Shown here one piece after another: positions 50,910-59,709 of a stretch of DNA of 64,000 nucleotides. The notes under the pieces are model-generated. The model was given only the letters and a program-made list of their open reading frames with translations. It made no database searches and was not told where the DNA came from. Position 1 is the stretch's first letter, and every line of letters begins with the position of its first letter. Position numbers and translations under genes: made by a program. The stretch covers positions 124,001 through 188,000 of the forward strand of contig PHEH01000006.1 in NCBI GenBank assembly GCA_002841155.1, given 5' to 3'. Source of the DNA: Alphaproteobacteria bacterium HGW-Alphaproteobacteria-18. GTDB taxonomy: Bacteria > Pseudomonadota > Alphaproteobacteria > Caulobacterales > Hyphomonadaceae.

Positions 50910-52070
50910 TTATTGAACGATGATCGTGACTTCCGAACGGCGGTTCAGCGGCTCGCGAACACCATCAAGGGTGGCCTTTGCGAGGGCTGTTTCGCCTTTA
51001 CCGTCTTTCGTGATCAGCGTGTTGGCAATGCCGCGCTGGGTCAGAGCAGCCGCAACCACGTCAGCGCGGCGAACCGACAGACGCTGGTTGTAGTCAGCAT
51101 TACCCGAAGTGTCGGTGTGACCAACGATCGTCACCGAACCAGCCGAGCAACCTTCAACCGAACGGATGTTGGCAACAGCCTGATCGACAACTGCCGAAGC
51201 CTGGCTCGTCAGATCCGAACGATCCCACTCGAAGTAAACCACGAACTCTTGGCTGAGAGCAGAACACTGCTGTGCCAGAGGAGGTGTGGTCTCTTCCGGA
51301 GGAGGAGGTGGCGGAGGTGGCGGCGGTGGCGGAGGCGGCGGTGGTGGCGGAGGTGGCGGCGGCGGAGGTGCTGCCGGAGGCGCGCTGAACGAATAGCGCA
51401 GACCCATGGTCGCCGTGTGATCCTGATAGTTCGCCGTGTAGCTCGAGCCACCGTGCTTGCCGGCGAAGTCAAGGTCTTCAACGGTGAAGTACTTGTAGCC
51501 GACATCCATGGTCAGGCGTTCGCTCAGCTTGAAGCCGACGCCAAGGAGACCCTGATAGGCAATACCGGTCGCTTTGTCCGAAAAGCCGTTCAGAGCATGC
51601 GTTTCGCTACCGACCGTCAGAACGCGGTTGGTTGCTTTTGCATCAACGCGAGCACCACCAACACCAAGGCCGATGTACGGACGGATCGTGCCGCCTTTGT
51701 TGAAGTCATAAAGGCCATTCACCATCAGGTCAGTGACATTCATGTAGCCGCTGGCCTGAGTGGCACCACCAATGGTACCATTAGTAGCTCTTGGCACATC
51801 AAGCGGGCCACCGCGCTTACCGAGAAGACCCTCGATACGCAGGCCGTTTGTGAACGCATAACCCAGACCAACGTCGAGACCAGCGGTCTCGTTTGCCGTC
51901 GAATCGTCCGGAATAGTACCGAGCACATTCGTAGCCGGATCGTGGTCGAGAGTGCCGTCGAAGCTGAACTGCGCATCAGCGCGGGCGTACCAGCCGTCTT
52001 CGGCATGCGCAGTCGCGCCAACAGTCGCGAAAGCGGCCGCGGCGGTCGCGCACAACAGAGTTTTCTTCAT
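50910..52070 (-). CDS. OmpA-family outer membrane protein with polyproline linker
   Basis: 386 residues from the ATG at 52070 (AGGGG ten bases upstream). Signal peptide KKTLLCATAAAAFATVGATAHA (about 2-23), an eight-stranded beta-barrel to about residue 228, an uninterrupted run of 24 prolines (235-258, coded at 51297-51368), then the OmpA C-terminal domain with VYFEWDRSDLTSQA and VTIVGHTDTSGNADYNQRLSVRRADVV, which binds peptidoglycan. Anchors the outer membrane to the wall. An unbroken 24-proline run needs EF-P for translation. Likely abundant. Confidence 0.94.
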   Translation of the reverse strand: MKKTLLCATAAAAFATVGATAHAEDGWYARADAQFSFDGTLDHDPATNVLGTIPDDSTANETAGLDVGLGYAFTNGLRIEGLLGKRGGPLDVPRATNGTIGGATQASGYMNVTDLMVNGLYDFNKGGTIRPYIGLGVGGARVDAKATNRVLTVGSETHALNGFSDKATGIAYQGLLGVGFKLSERLTMDVGYKYFTVEDLDFAGKHGGSSYTANYQDHTATMGLRYSFSAPPAAPPPPPPPPPPPPPPPPPPPPPPPPEETTPPLAQQCSALSQEFVVYFEWDRSDLTSQASAVVDQAVANIRSVEGCSAGSVTIVGHTDTSGNADYNQRLSVRRADVVAAALTQRGIANTLITKDGKGETALAKATLDGVREPLNRRSEVTIIVQ

Positions 52071-52638
52071 ACTCAATCCCCTTTTGTGTGCCGAATGACG
52101 GGATTGTCCTCGGCCGCAGGTTCATAGCGGGTATTAACCGCATGCTTTGGTGTTAAACGTTTTTTCCGCCGTCCGCGAGCATTATTCAGTCCAATGACCC
52201 CGTTTGCAGTGGAAATTTCCAATTACCGAGACCCTTTTGCAACAGGTCCCCAAGGCCGTCAAACCACGGTTTCTTAACGTGCGCTGAACGACAATTTACA
52301 AACGCCCATGCACTGCCATTGGTTCCGGACTAAATTGGTTTTTTTGCTTCCTGCACCAGAATTCCACAGATTCAGCGTCAGCGCCAATCATGGTTTTCAA
52401 ATGCTTAACACACAAACGAATCAGCGAGCCATATCGCGCAGAAATATCGTAGCGCACTTCTACCCAGGCCAATTGTGTCCAGGAAAGTGATGTCTGCGGG
52501 GGAATCGCTGCGTTTGCAGCGGAAGAAGCGCCTTGATCGCTCAAGACTACCAAAGGGTGCAATACGCCAGAGTCAGGCCCCAAATCCCGATGCGCGTCAC
52601 CTGAAAGGGACAGCCCGGTAACGCGAATTGAGGGGGAA
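52071..52638. other. 568-base gap between ompA-like gene and tRNA-His
   Basis: No convincing gene; a 60-codon plus-strand ORF at 52308-52490 lacks a ribosome site and family. It must hold the ompA-like promoter. It contains four GANTC (CcrM) sites near 52368, 52419, 52502 and 52569, and TTAA-N7-TGAAC at 52274-52289, one base from a CtrA box. AT content is higher than in the neighbouring genes. Confidence 0.5.
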
Positions 52639-52715
52639 TGGTACCGCCTCCCCGGTTTGAACGGGGGACCTCTAGATCCACAATCTAGCGCTCTAACCAA
52701 CTGAGCTAAGGCGGC
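52639..52715 (-). tRNA. tRNA-His (GTG anticodon)
   Basis: A 77-base cloverleaf with encoded CCA. The anticodon stem CTAGA/TCTAG carries the loop TTGTGGA with GTG anticodon. D arm GCTC-AGTTGGTTA-GAGC and T arm CCCCG-TTCAAAC-CGGGG. The acceptor pairs GCCGCCT with AGGCGGT, so pair 1-72 is G-U, the discriminator is A73, and position -1 is T rather than G. Lack of G-1 and A73 fits known alphaproteobacterial tRNA-His. Confidence 0.97.
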
Positions 52716-52727
52716 AACCGTTCCGGC

Positions 52728-52756
52728 GACATACAGCCACCGGAAAACTGTTTCAA
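52728..52756 (-). promoter_or_regulatory. candidate sigma-70 promoter for tRNA-His
   Basis: TTGAAA (52751-52756, minus strand) and TATGTC (52728-52733) are spaced by exactly 17 bases and end 12 bases before the tRNA 5' end. It lies in the 84-base gap after nusG, so the tRNA could be transcribed independently of secE-nusG. Confidence 0.5.
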
Positions 52757-52799
52757 GCGGCGAGCAGCTGGCCAAAGCCCCTGCTCTGCCGGAAAATTA

Positions 52800-53342
52800 T
52801 CAGATCTTCACAACCTGGTCGAATTCAAGGTCCACTGGCGTACCCCGGCCGAAGATCGACACCGTGACTTTCAGGCGGCCATTGGCCTCGTCGATTTCCT
52901 CGACAGCACCCTCAAAGCCCTGGAACGGACCATCATTGACCTGGACCTGTTCGCCAATCTCAAAGCTGACTTTCGGACGCGGACGCTCTGCCGACGGGTC
53001 GACAGACTTGCCGAGAATACGGTCCACTTCGCGCTGGCGCACCGGGAGCGGTTTCTTGCCGCCTTCTGAACCGAGGAAGCCGGAGACTTTCGGGGTGTCC
53101 TTGACGAGGTGGTAGATGTCGTCGGTCAGCTGCGCCTTCATCAGGACATAGCCAGGGAAAAAGCGCTTCTCGACGGTCTTTTTCTTGCCGCGCGCAACTT
53201 CAACCACTTCTTCAGTTGGCACTTCGATCTCTTCGATCAGGTGCAGCAGGCCCTTGCGTTCCGCTTGCTCGCGGATCGTGGCAGCCACCTTCTTTTCGAA
53301 GTTGGAATAGGCGTGGACAATGTACCACTTGGCATCTGACAT
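52800..53342 (-). CDS. nusG: transcription termination/antitermination factor NusG
   Basis: 180 residues from the ATG at 53342, the usual start (MSDAKWYIVHAYSNFEKKVA); another ATG at 53387 would overlap the secE stop. NGN domain with VEKRFFPGYVLMKAQL, and the KOW domain FEIGEQVQVNDGPFQGFEGAVEEID near the C-terminus. Binds RNA polymerase and Rho or S10. It follows secE on the same strand as normal. The next gene downstream is tRNA-His, not rplK as in most bacteria. Confidence 0.97.
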   Translation of the reverse strand: MSDAKWYIVHAYSNFEKKVAATIREQAERKGLLHLIEEIEVPTEEVVEVARGKKKTVEKRFFPGYVLMKAQLTDDIYHLVKDTPKVSGFLGSEGGKKPLPVRQREVDRILGKSVDPSAERPRPKVSFEIGEQVQVNDGPFQGFEGAVEEIDEANGRLKVTVSIFGRGTPVDLEFDQVVKI

Positions 53343-53386
53343 GGGGCGAACGCGCTCCGGAAGGACTGTTGGCGTCACGGCGGCCA

Positions 53387-53605
53387 TCAGGCGCCGCGCA
53401 CGAAATTTACGAAATAGGCGATGACCTGATCAGTCAGGAAGAGGAATATTGCGATCAGGATCGACATAATGAGCACGAATATCGTCGCCTGGATGGTCTC
53501 CTGACGCGATGTCCATGTCACCTTGTTACCTTCCGCGCGCACCTGGCGCAGGAAAGTAACGGGGCCAATCCGCTTCTTCTTTTCCTTCTGGTCCTTAACG
53601 GCCAT
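53387..53605 (-). CDS. secE: preprotein translocase subunit SecE
   Basis: 72 residues from the ATG at 53605 (a GTG at 53617 is the alternative). PVTFLRQVRAEGNKVTWTSRQETIQATIFVLIMSILIAIFLFLTDQVIAYFV is the SecE core: amphipathic helix with KVTW, then one membrane helix. Part of the SecYEG channel. Normal SecE-NusG order. Confidence 0.96.
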   Translation of the reverse strand: MAVKDQKEKKKRIGPVTFLRQVRAEGNKVTWTSRQETIQATIFVLIMSILIAIFLFLTDQVIAYFVNFVRGA

Positions 53606-53748
53606 GTCACCACTCACTTGAAAGGCGGGCGATTAGCCCTTTTGGGCGCCCGCGTCCACGGCAAATATGCATGGGGCCTCACTTCAGAGACCCGCGCTTG
53701 CTGTTGATGTGCGGTGAGTTGGCCGCAGAAACAAGCCCTACCCTGCCT

Positions 53749-54639
53749 TCAAAGGCCCGTTTCCCGTTTGCCGAATGCCTTTGGCGGCAAACCGGGCACA
53801 TCGACCTCCACCGCAAACAGGCTGCCTGAAAGCGGGCGCGCATCGAGCTGCGGGAAGCTGAGGCCCGTACGGGCGGTGGTGATGAACAGGGTGCGCATGT
53901 CCTGACCGCCGATGGCGCAACCTGTTGGCAGGGGCGCGGCAAGGATGATGGTCTTGTCGAGTGTGCCATCGGGCGCAAACCGGACGACGCGGGACGCCCC
54001 ATGCAGGCAGACCCAGAGCCCACCTTCACTGTCGACCGTCGCCCCATAGGGCAATCCGCCCAGATCATGGGTCGTTGCAAAGATACGCCGCCCGGCAAGC
54101 GCGCCTGTTTCCGGGTGCACGTCAAAAGCGAGGATTTCCGCCTCGGCGGTATCGCAGGTGTAGAAGGTGCGGCCATCGGGCGAAAATTGCAGGGTTTTCG
54201 TGACCAGAACGGACGGCAGGCGCAACTGGGTGACGGATTTATCCTCGCCATACCTGTAATAGACACCGCTCGGGTCGCGCTCGGCATCATCCATTGTGCC
54301 AAACCAGAAAGACCCATCCGGGGCGATGCCGCCATCACTGGTCCGGTTGGAGCCAGGCTCATCCGGCAGGAGGGACAGGCGCTCATAGGCCTCATTGGCG
54401 GGGTCAAAGAAGCCGATTTCCCGGTCTGCCGCCATCAGGAGATGGCCGCCATAGAGGGCAAGGCTGCTGGCCTTCACCGGCAGATCATAGCGCCGTGTAT
54501 TGCCGGTTTTGGGATTATACCGGTGCAGCTTTGCCCGGCGGAGATCGACCCACCAGAGGAAGCCCTCAGACGGGCTCCACAGTGGCGCCTCGCCCTGCAT
54601 ACAGCCGGTTGGGGCAACGCATTCGGGGGAGAGGATCAT
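53749..54639 (-). CDS. SMP-30/gluconolactonase family lactonase
   Basis: 296 residues. Six-bladed propeller with GEAPLWSPSEGFLWWVDLRRAKLHRY (metal Glu), RTSDGGIAPDGSFWFGTMDD, DGRTFYTCDTAEAEILAFDV and GLPYGATVDSEGGLWVCLHGASRVVRF (metal ligands Asn/Asp). Hydrolyses a sugar lactone to its aldonic acid. Same strand as a dgoK-like kinase 36 bases upstream, so both probably act in one aldonate pathway. Exact sugar unknown. Conserved Asn of the NRT motif is present. Confidence 0.9.
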   Translation of the reverse strand: MILSPECVAPTGCMQGEAPLWSPSEGFLWWVDLRRAKLHRYNPKTGNTRRYDLPVKASSLALYGGHLLMAADREIGFFDPANEAYERLSLLPDEPGSNRTSDGGIAPDGSFWFGTMDDAERDPSGVYYRYGEDKSVTQLRLPSVLVTKTLQFSPDGRTFYTCDTAEAEILAFDVHPETGALAGRRIFATTHDLGGLPYGATVDSEGGLWVCLHGASRVVRFAPDGTLDKTIILAAPLPTGCAIGGQDMRTLFITTARTGLSFPQLDARPLSGSLFAVEVDVPGLPPKAFGKRETGL

Positions 54640-54675
54640 GGCGGCATAACCAGAGTTGTGGATAAAGTTTGCGAG

Positions 54676-55548
54676 TTAGTCCTGACCGAGCAGGCCTGCA
54701 AGGTCAGCGAGTTCGAACAATCCGTCCTGCAAGGCTTCACTGGCGGAGATTTCGTCCACATCGGCGCCGAGCGCATCGAAGGCGAGGCCATAGGCTTCCC
54801 GCAAGGGCCCGTCCGCCACCAGCAGAACTTCATCGCCGGGATCGTAATGAGCGGCAACATCAGCGCCGATCAGCAGGCCGGCAATGGCGGCGGCCTTGTG
54901 TGCCTGATCGAGCTGGCCGGTGAAGATGGCCGCTTCGACCGAGAAAACAGGGGGTGTGTCTTCGGTATCGAGGGCGCGTTCGACCCATTCGCGGAAGACG
55001 CGGGGGTCAAATGTCTGGGCGGGGCCATCCTTCAGGGCGAGGGCGCCTGCGGTGAGCAGGAGATCGCGGAGTTCGGAGGTGATTTCGGTGGAGAGACTGA
55101 TGATTCTGCCATGTTCGACATCGTAATGGCGGGTGTGGCGGCCGGCGATGCAGACGGCGGCGTGATCTTCGCCCAATCCTGCAAGAATGGTCTCAGATCC
55201 CCAGGAAATATCGGGGGGCGAGAGCTGGCGTATCCACGGCACGATCCAGATGCCATCGCGCGCCATCAGGTGTCCCGGCAAGGACGCCAGCAGGACAGGC
55301 AGAGACAAATTCGGGACACTTTGGGACAGAATCCCCACATCCCCGGACACAATCACCGGCACCTCCGGCCACGCGCCGAGCCATTCGGCGACATGAAACC
55401 TGATCCGCGAAACATATTCCGAAGGCGGCACCCGCTCGGGCTCATGCAGGATGGCGGACGAGAGAATCTCCCCCTCGCCATCATAGGCCCAGGCAGAGAG
55501 CCGGGAGCCAGACCAGTCCAGGCCAATCAGCGCGAGGCTGTCTTTCAT
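54676..55548 (-). CDS. 2-dehydro-3-deoxygalactonokinase-like sugar kinase
   Basis: 290 residues of the DgoK family: LIGLDWSGSRLSAWAY at the start (the family has DWGSSNLRAW), VIVSGDVGILSQS, WGSETILAGLG, CIAGRHTRHYDVEHGRI, STEITSELRDLL and VFSVEAAIFTGQL. The motifs are recognisable but drifted, so substrate (2-keto-3-deoxygalactonate or similar) is uncertain. Forms a two-gene unit with the SMP-30 lactonase. Confidence 0.82.
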   Translation of the reverse strand: MKDSLALIGLDWSGSRLSAWAYDGEGEILSSAILHEPERVPPSEYVSRIRFHVAEWLGAWPEVPVIVSGDVGILSQSVPNLSLPVLLASLPGHLMARDGIWIVPWIRQLSPPDISWGSETILAGLGEDHAAVCIAGRHTRHYDVEHGRIISLSTEITSELRDLLLTAGALALKDGPAQTFDPRVFREWVERALDTEDTPPVFSVEAAIFTGQLDQAHKAAAIAGLLIGADVAAHYDPGDEVLLVADGPLREAYGLAFDALGADVDEISASEALQDGLFELADLAGLLGQD

Positions 55549-55702
55549 CTCAATTGCTTCCCGATGACCGACGCATCTGATTACTCGCGACCGGTGTGGG
55601 CCAGCGATTGATCCGGCGCAAGCCGCAAGATTGACCGGGGGCTCTTGCTGACGCGGCGCAGACGCCTAAACACGGGGGGCAGACCAAGGCGGAGCGCAGC
55701 GT

Positions 55703-56530
55703 ATGTCCTTAACTGATTCCAAACCCGCCGACGCCGCAGAGGCCCTGCTGAAGCTGATCGACATCATGGCGCGCCTGCGCACGCCGGAGACGGGCTGCCC
55801 GTGGGATCTGGAGCAGAGCTTCGCCACGATTGCCCCCTACACGATCGAGGAATCCTATGAGGTGGCCGATGCCATCGAGCGCGGCGACATGGGTGAGCTG
55901 CGCGAGGAACTGGGCGACCTGCTGTTCCAGGTGATCTTTCACAGCCGGATGGCCGAAGAGGCTGGCGCCTTTGCGCTGGCGGACGTGGTGCACGCGATCA
56001 ACACCAAGATGATTCGCCGCCATCCGCATGTGTTCGAGGCCGCTGACGGCCGGGACGCCGATGGCCAGACCGCCGCCTGGGAAGAGATGAAAGCGGCCGA
56101 ACGGGCGGCGAAGGGCAAGAAGGCCGGAAGACCAAGCGCGCTCGACGGTGTGGCGCTCTCGCTGCCGGCCCTCCTGCGCGCCGAAAAGCTACAGAAGCGA
56201 GCCGCGCGGACGGGTTTTGACTGGACCGAGGCGGCCCACATTTTCGACAAGCTGGAAGAAGAGACCGCCGAAGTGAAGGAGGCCATGGCGAGTGGGGACG
56301 CCGACGCCATTGAGGATGAGATCGGCGACCTGCTGTTTGTGGCGGCCAACCTTGCGCGGCGGCTGTCGGTTGATCCGGAACAGGCGCTGCGCCGCGCCAA
56401 CGGAAAGTTCGAGCGGCGCTTCCGGGCGATGGAGAAAGCGGCAGCAGAAGCCGGGATTGAGTTTGCGTCGCTGAGCCTGGATGAGCAGGAGACTTACTGG
56501 CAGGCGGTGAAGCGGAGGGAGCGGGGGTAA
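55703..56530 (+). CDS. mazG: nucleoside triphosphate pyrophosphohydrolase MazG
   Basis: 275 residues with two MazG domains. Domain 1 has GCPWDLEQSFATIAPYTIEESYEVADAIERGDMGELREELGDLLFQVIFHSRMAEE (EEx..E metal site). Domain 2 has TGFDWTEAAHIFDKLEEETAEVKEAM and EDEIGDLLFVAANLARRL. Hydrolyses non-canonical and general NTPs to NMP and pyrophosphate. Divergent from dgoK-like gene with 154 bases between, and convergent to hflX across a large palindrome. Confidence 0.96.
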   Translation: MSLTDSKPADAAEALLKLIDIMARLRTPETGCPWDLEQSFATIAPYTIEESYEVADAIERGDMGELREELGDLLFQVIFHSRMAEEAGAFALADVVHAINTKMIRRHPHVFEAADGRDADGQTAAWEEMKAAERAAKGKKAGRPSALDGVALSLPALLRAEKLQKRAARTGFDWTEAAHIFDKLEEETAEVKEAMASGDADAIEDEIGDLLFVAANLARRLSVDPEQALRRANGKFERRFRAMEKAAAEAGIEFASLSLDEQETYWQAVKRRERG

Positions 56531-56547
56531 GTTTGGGTACCCGCTCT

Positions 56548-56621
56548 ATCCTTCGACTTCGCTCAGGATGAGCTAATTAGCGCTGCACTATAGGAGCTCA
56601 TCCTGAGCGAAGTCGAAGGAT
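56548..56621. repeat. perfect palindromic repeat (family B) between mazG and hflX
   Basis: Arms at 56548-56574 and 56595-56621, 27 bases each, are exact reverse complements with a 20-base spacer. The arm core is the same as at 22481-22545 (CTTCGACTTCGCTCAGG). It sits between the stop codons of convergent mazG and hflX, so it may also end transcription, although there is no U-tract. Confidence 0.88.
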
Positions 56622-56637
56622 GGGCGGGTTCGCGCAC

Positions 56638-57996
56638 TCACAGTATCGACACGCCCGCCGCCAGATCCGGAAACTCGCCGCGGAATTGGCCGAGGCGTTC
56701 GGTGGAGACGCGGATTGTGAGGTCTGTCTGGCCGTCTTCGCGCTGGGTTTCGGTGAGGACTTCGCCATTCTGATGCAGCCAGGCGCGGGCCTTGCCGTCG
56801 GCGGGGCCGAGCGTCAGGCTGATTTCCGTCCGCCCCCGGAGGAGGGATTTTTCGATCAGGGCCAGCAGGGCATCGAGGCCCTCGCCTGTCAGCGCCGAAA
56901 CGGCAGCCGCAGGCGGATCATCCGTCATCGCAGCGAGTGCGGTGAGAGACTCGGCGCGCTCTGGCGCGAGGGCGTCCATCTTGTTCCAGGCTTCGATCAT
57001 TGGCGGCAGGGGAAGGCCGGACTCTTTTTCCAGACGTTCCAGCACCAGCGCGACATCCTCGGCCTGCTCCATATCCGACGCGCTCGCACGGTCGCGGACA
57101 TGGATCAGCAGGTCTGCCTGCAGCGACTCTTCCAGGGTGGCCTGGAAGCTGTCGATCAGGTGGGTTGGCAGATCGGAAATGAAGCCAACCGTATCAATCA
57201 GCGCAGCTTCCCCAAGCGTTGGCAGGTCGAGCCGGCGGATGGTGGGGTCGAGCGTGGCGAAGGGCATGTCCTTGGCGAACACGTCCGATCCGGTGAGCCG
57301 GTTGAACAGGGTGGACTTGCCGGAGTTGGTATAGCCGACCAGCGCGATAACCGGCTTGCCGCTGCGCCGGCGCCCTGCCCTCTGCACTTCGCGCGTGCGT
57401 TTGACATCATCGAGATCACCACGCAGGCGGACGATCTTGTCGTCCAGCATCCGGCGGTCTGCCTCCAGCTGGCTTTCACCGGGACCGGACAGGAACCCGC
57501 CGCCGCCGCGCTGGCGTTCAAGGTGGGTCCAGGTGCGGACAAGACGTGAGCGCTCATACAGGAGGCGCGCAAGTTCGACCTGCAAGCGCCCCTCTTTGGT
57601 GCGCGCGCGCAGGCCGAAGATTTCCAGGATCAGACCTGTACGGTCGATGACCTTCACGCCGAGGCGTTTTTCCAGGTTGCGCTGCTGCACGGGGGTGAGC
57701 GCCGCGTCGATGACGGCGAGCGTGGCGTTGGTTTCGGCAATATCGTCCGCCATCCGGTCCAGCAGACCGCCGGACAGCAGGAAGGAGGAATTTACCTGGC
57801 GGACATGTTCGGGGCGGATGAAGCCCAGCTCACAGCCGAGCGCTTCGACGAGACCGGCCGTTTCGGACAAACGGTCCGGACCCGGCCGATCTCTCGGCGT
57901 GAACCACGGGATAACGACGCCGGCAATTTCCGGCGCCGGTAGGCGATCAATCAGTTTTTCGGTCAAATCGGGATCAGTCTCCGCCCATTTCCTCAT
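56638..57996 (-). CDS. hflX: ribosome-splitting GTPase HflX
   Basis: 452 residues from the ATG at 57996, which overlaps the hfq stop by 23 bases. N-terminal HflX domain with the [12 protein letters not shown] and [38 protein letters not shown] segment (HFLX signature), a coiled region with the [14 protein letters not shown] motif, and the G domain: [20 protein letters not shown] (G1), [17 protein letters not shown] (G3), WNKMDAL (G4). Follows hfq as in most alphaproteobacteria. Length near normal. Confidence 0.94.
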   Translation of the reverse strand: MRKWAETDPDLTEKLIDRLPAPEIAGVVIPWFTPRDRPGPDRLSETAGLVEALGCELGFIRPEHVRQVNSSFLLSGGLLDRMADDIAETNATLAVIDAALTPVQQRNLEKRLGVKVIDRTGLILEIFGLRARTKEGRLQVELARLLYERSRLVRTWTHLERQRGGGGFLSGPGESQLEADRRMLDDKIVRLRGDLDDVKRTREVQRAGRRRSGKPVIALVGYTNSGKSTLFNRLTGSDVFAKDMPFATLDPTIRRLDLPTLGEAALIDTVGFISDLPTHLIDSFQATLEESLQADLLIHVRDRASASDMEQAEDVALVLERLEKESGLPLPPMIEAWNKMDALAPERAESLTALAAMTDDPPAAAVSALTGEGLDALLALIEKSLLRGRTEISLTLGPADGKARAWLHQNGEVLTETQREDGQTDLTIRVSTERLGQFRGEFPDLAAGVSIL

Positions 57997-58222
57997 CGAA
58001 GAGCTGGACGGGCGCGCTCGGCGCAATGGTGGAGATTGCGTGCTTGTACACCAGTTGCGGTGGGCGCCCATCGCCACGAAGCAGGACACAGAAATTGTCA
58101 AACCAGGTGACAACACCCTGAAGTTTGACGCCGTTTACGAGGAAGACGGTGAGCGGCGTACGCGATTTGCGGACTGCATTGAGAAATGTGTCCTGGAGGT
58201 TTTGCTTCTTATCGGCGGACAT
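57974..58222 (-). CDS. hfq: RNA chaperone Hfq
   Basis: 82 residues. [41 protein letters not shown] (Sm1 motif), then [18 protein letters not shown] (Sm2 with YKHAIST). The short C-terminal tail is acidic (DEEMGGD). Hexameric RNA chaperone for sRNA pairing. Precedes hflX; 78 bases after trkH on the same strand, so it has its own or a shared promoter. Confidence 0.98.
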   Translation of the reverse strand: MSADKKQNLQDTFLNAVRKSRTPLTVFLVNGVKLQGVVTWFDNFCVLLRGDGRPPQLVYKHAISTIAPSAPVQLFDEEMGGD

Positions 58223-58300
58223 CTTTTTTTCTTTCTTGTTTTGTTATCTTATCTTGCGCAGCTAAGGCCATTGTTTACCCTGCGCAAGTGTGTTCCCCCT

Positions 58301-59707
58301 TTACCCCCGCCAGAAGCTGAGGGAAAGAGCCGGAAGCACGGTGAGAATCTCCACCCTGCCCAAAACCATGGCAATACTGAGCATTATCTGGCCGACCGGG
58401 CCCAGACTGTCCGTGGCCTGTCCGATCAATCCGCCAGAACTTGTAAGCGCCCCGATCGAAAGGCGAATCGATTCTTCAAACGGCATACCGAGGAAGGAAA
58501 ACGCCGTGATGACGGAGAAGACAGCGCCCGCATAGACGATGAAATAGACCCAAACGCCGATCACGCTGCGCTCATCCAGTTCCCTGTCCCGAAACTTGAA
58601 GCTGAGGATCGAGCGGCGATAGCCAAGCTGGCGGAATTCCTGACCGGCGCGCTGGCCCAGCACGATGAAGCGGGCGATCTTGATGCCGCCCGCAGCCGAA
58701 AGGGCCGAGCCGCCGATCAGCGCCGGAAGGACAGCGATGGTAAGCGGGATGTCCGCGTCGCGGGCGCCGGCCGAGAGCGGAATGCCCGAGGTCGACAGGC
58801 TGGAGAGCGACCAGGCGAGGCCATTATCCAGCGCAATGCCGGCCGGGATCAGAGCCGCCGCAAAGATCAGCATCAGCAGGAAGAAAACCACCGTCTCCGG
58901 ATCGGTGATGGCTGTTTTGACCGCGCCGATGCGCAGCGGCAGCCAGACGGCAAGGCCGAGCGCGCCGATGGCGAGGCCAACAGCCATGATCACCCCAGCC
59001 ACAGGATTGGCCGGTAGGAAGGCTTGTGAATCTGGCAGGACAAGGCCCGTGGAAATGACGCTGACGGCATCTGCCAGCGCGCGGACGGGCGGCACCCCGG
59101 CGATCAGCAGAAGGATCAGGATGAAGCTGACCGTGATGCCCAGCATGATGCCGACGCCCATATAGATGCGCGGCATGGCGTCGAAATAGCTGGCATCCGG
59201 AACGGTAAAGAGCACTGTGCGGTGAACGCCTGGGCCGCCCAGATTGATCGCGGCAAAGACGCCCGCCGCCATGACCACGGCAGCATAAGTGCCCAGAAGA
59301 TGCAGGAGGCCGCGCCAGTATAGCAGGCTGACCGGCCAGGAACCGTCCGGGAACTCCAGAATGGCGTGACCTGTCGTGGTCAGGCAGGAGGCGGCTTCGA
59401 ACAGGGCAATGGCAACGGAATTATTGGCCACCCCGAACACGAACGGCATGGCCGCCGCCACCGGCGAGAGAAACCACCAGAGCAGCGCCACGGCGAGCGC
59501 GTCAGACGGCCGCGCGCGCCGCTGCGGCTTGGGCGCCAGCAGCAGGACGCTGGAGGCAAACACCGAAATGCCGAGCGCGGTGGCCCCAAAGGAGATGATC
59601 TGGCTTGTTTCGCCAAACGCCCAGGCCAGAAGCGCAGCTGAGGCCGCGCAGCCTGCCAGAATGAGCATGAGCAAAGCCAGAACACGGATGACGGATGAAT
59701 AATTCAT
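58301..59707 (-). CDS. trkH: TrkH-family potassium transporter
   Basis: 468 residues, about ten or more membrane helices. Four pore loops with the filter sequences: ASCLTTTGHAIL, DAVSVISTGLVLP, SSLSTSGIPLS and GALTSSGGLIGQ; the Gly of each is intact. Conducts K+ in complex with TrkA; ATP/NADH controls TrkA gating. It follows trkA by two bases. The protein belongs to the TrkH/TrkG class rather than Ktr. Confidence 0.95.
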   Translation of the reverse strand: MNYSSVIRVLALLMLILAGCAASAALLAWAFGETSQIISFGATALGISVFASSVLLLAPKPQRRARPSDALAVALLWWFLSPVAAAMPFVFGVANNSVAIALFEAASCLTTTGHAILEFPDGSWPVSLLYWRGLLHLLGTYAAVVMAAGVFAAINLGGPGVHRTVLFTVPDASYFDAMPRIYMGVGIMLGITVSFILILLLIAGVPPVRALADAVSVISTGLVLPDSQAFLPANPVAGVIMAVGLAIGALGLAVWLPLRIGAVKTAITDPETVVFFLLMLIFAAALIPAGIALDNGLAWSLSSLSTSGIPLSAGARDADIPLTIAVLPALIGGSALSAAGGIKIARFIVLGQRAGQEFRQLGYRRSILSFKFRDRELDERSVIGVWVYFIVYAGAVFSVITAFSFLGMPFEESIRLSIGALTSSGGLIGQATDSLGPVGQIMLSIAMVLGRVEILTVLPALSLSFWRG

Positions 59708-59709
59708 CG

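Noticed and set aside
52308-52490. 60-codon ORF in the gap upstream of tRNA-His
   Set aside because: No ribosome site, low coding bias and no recognisable family.
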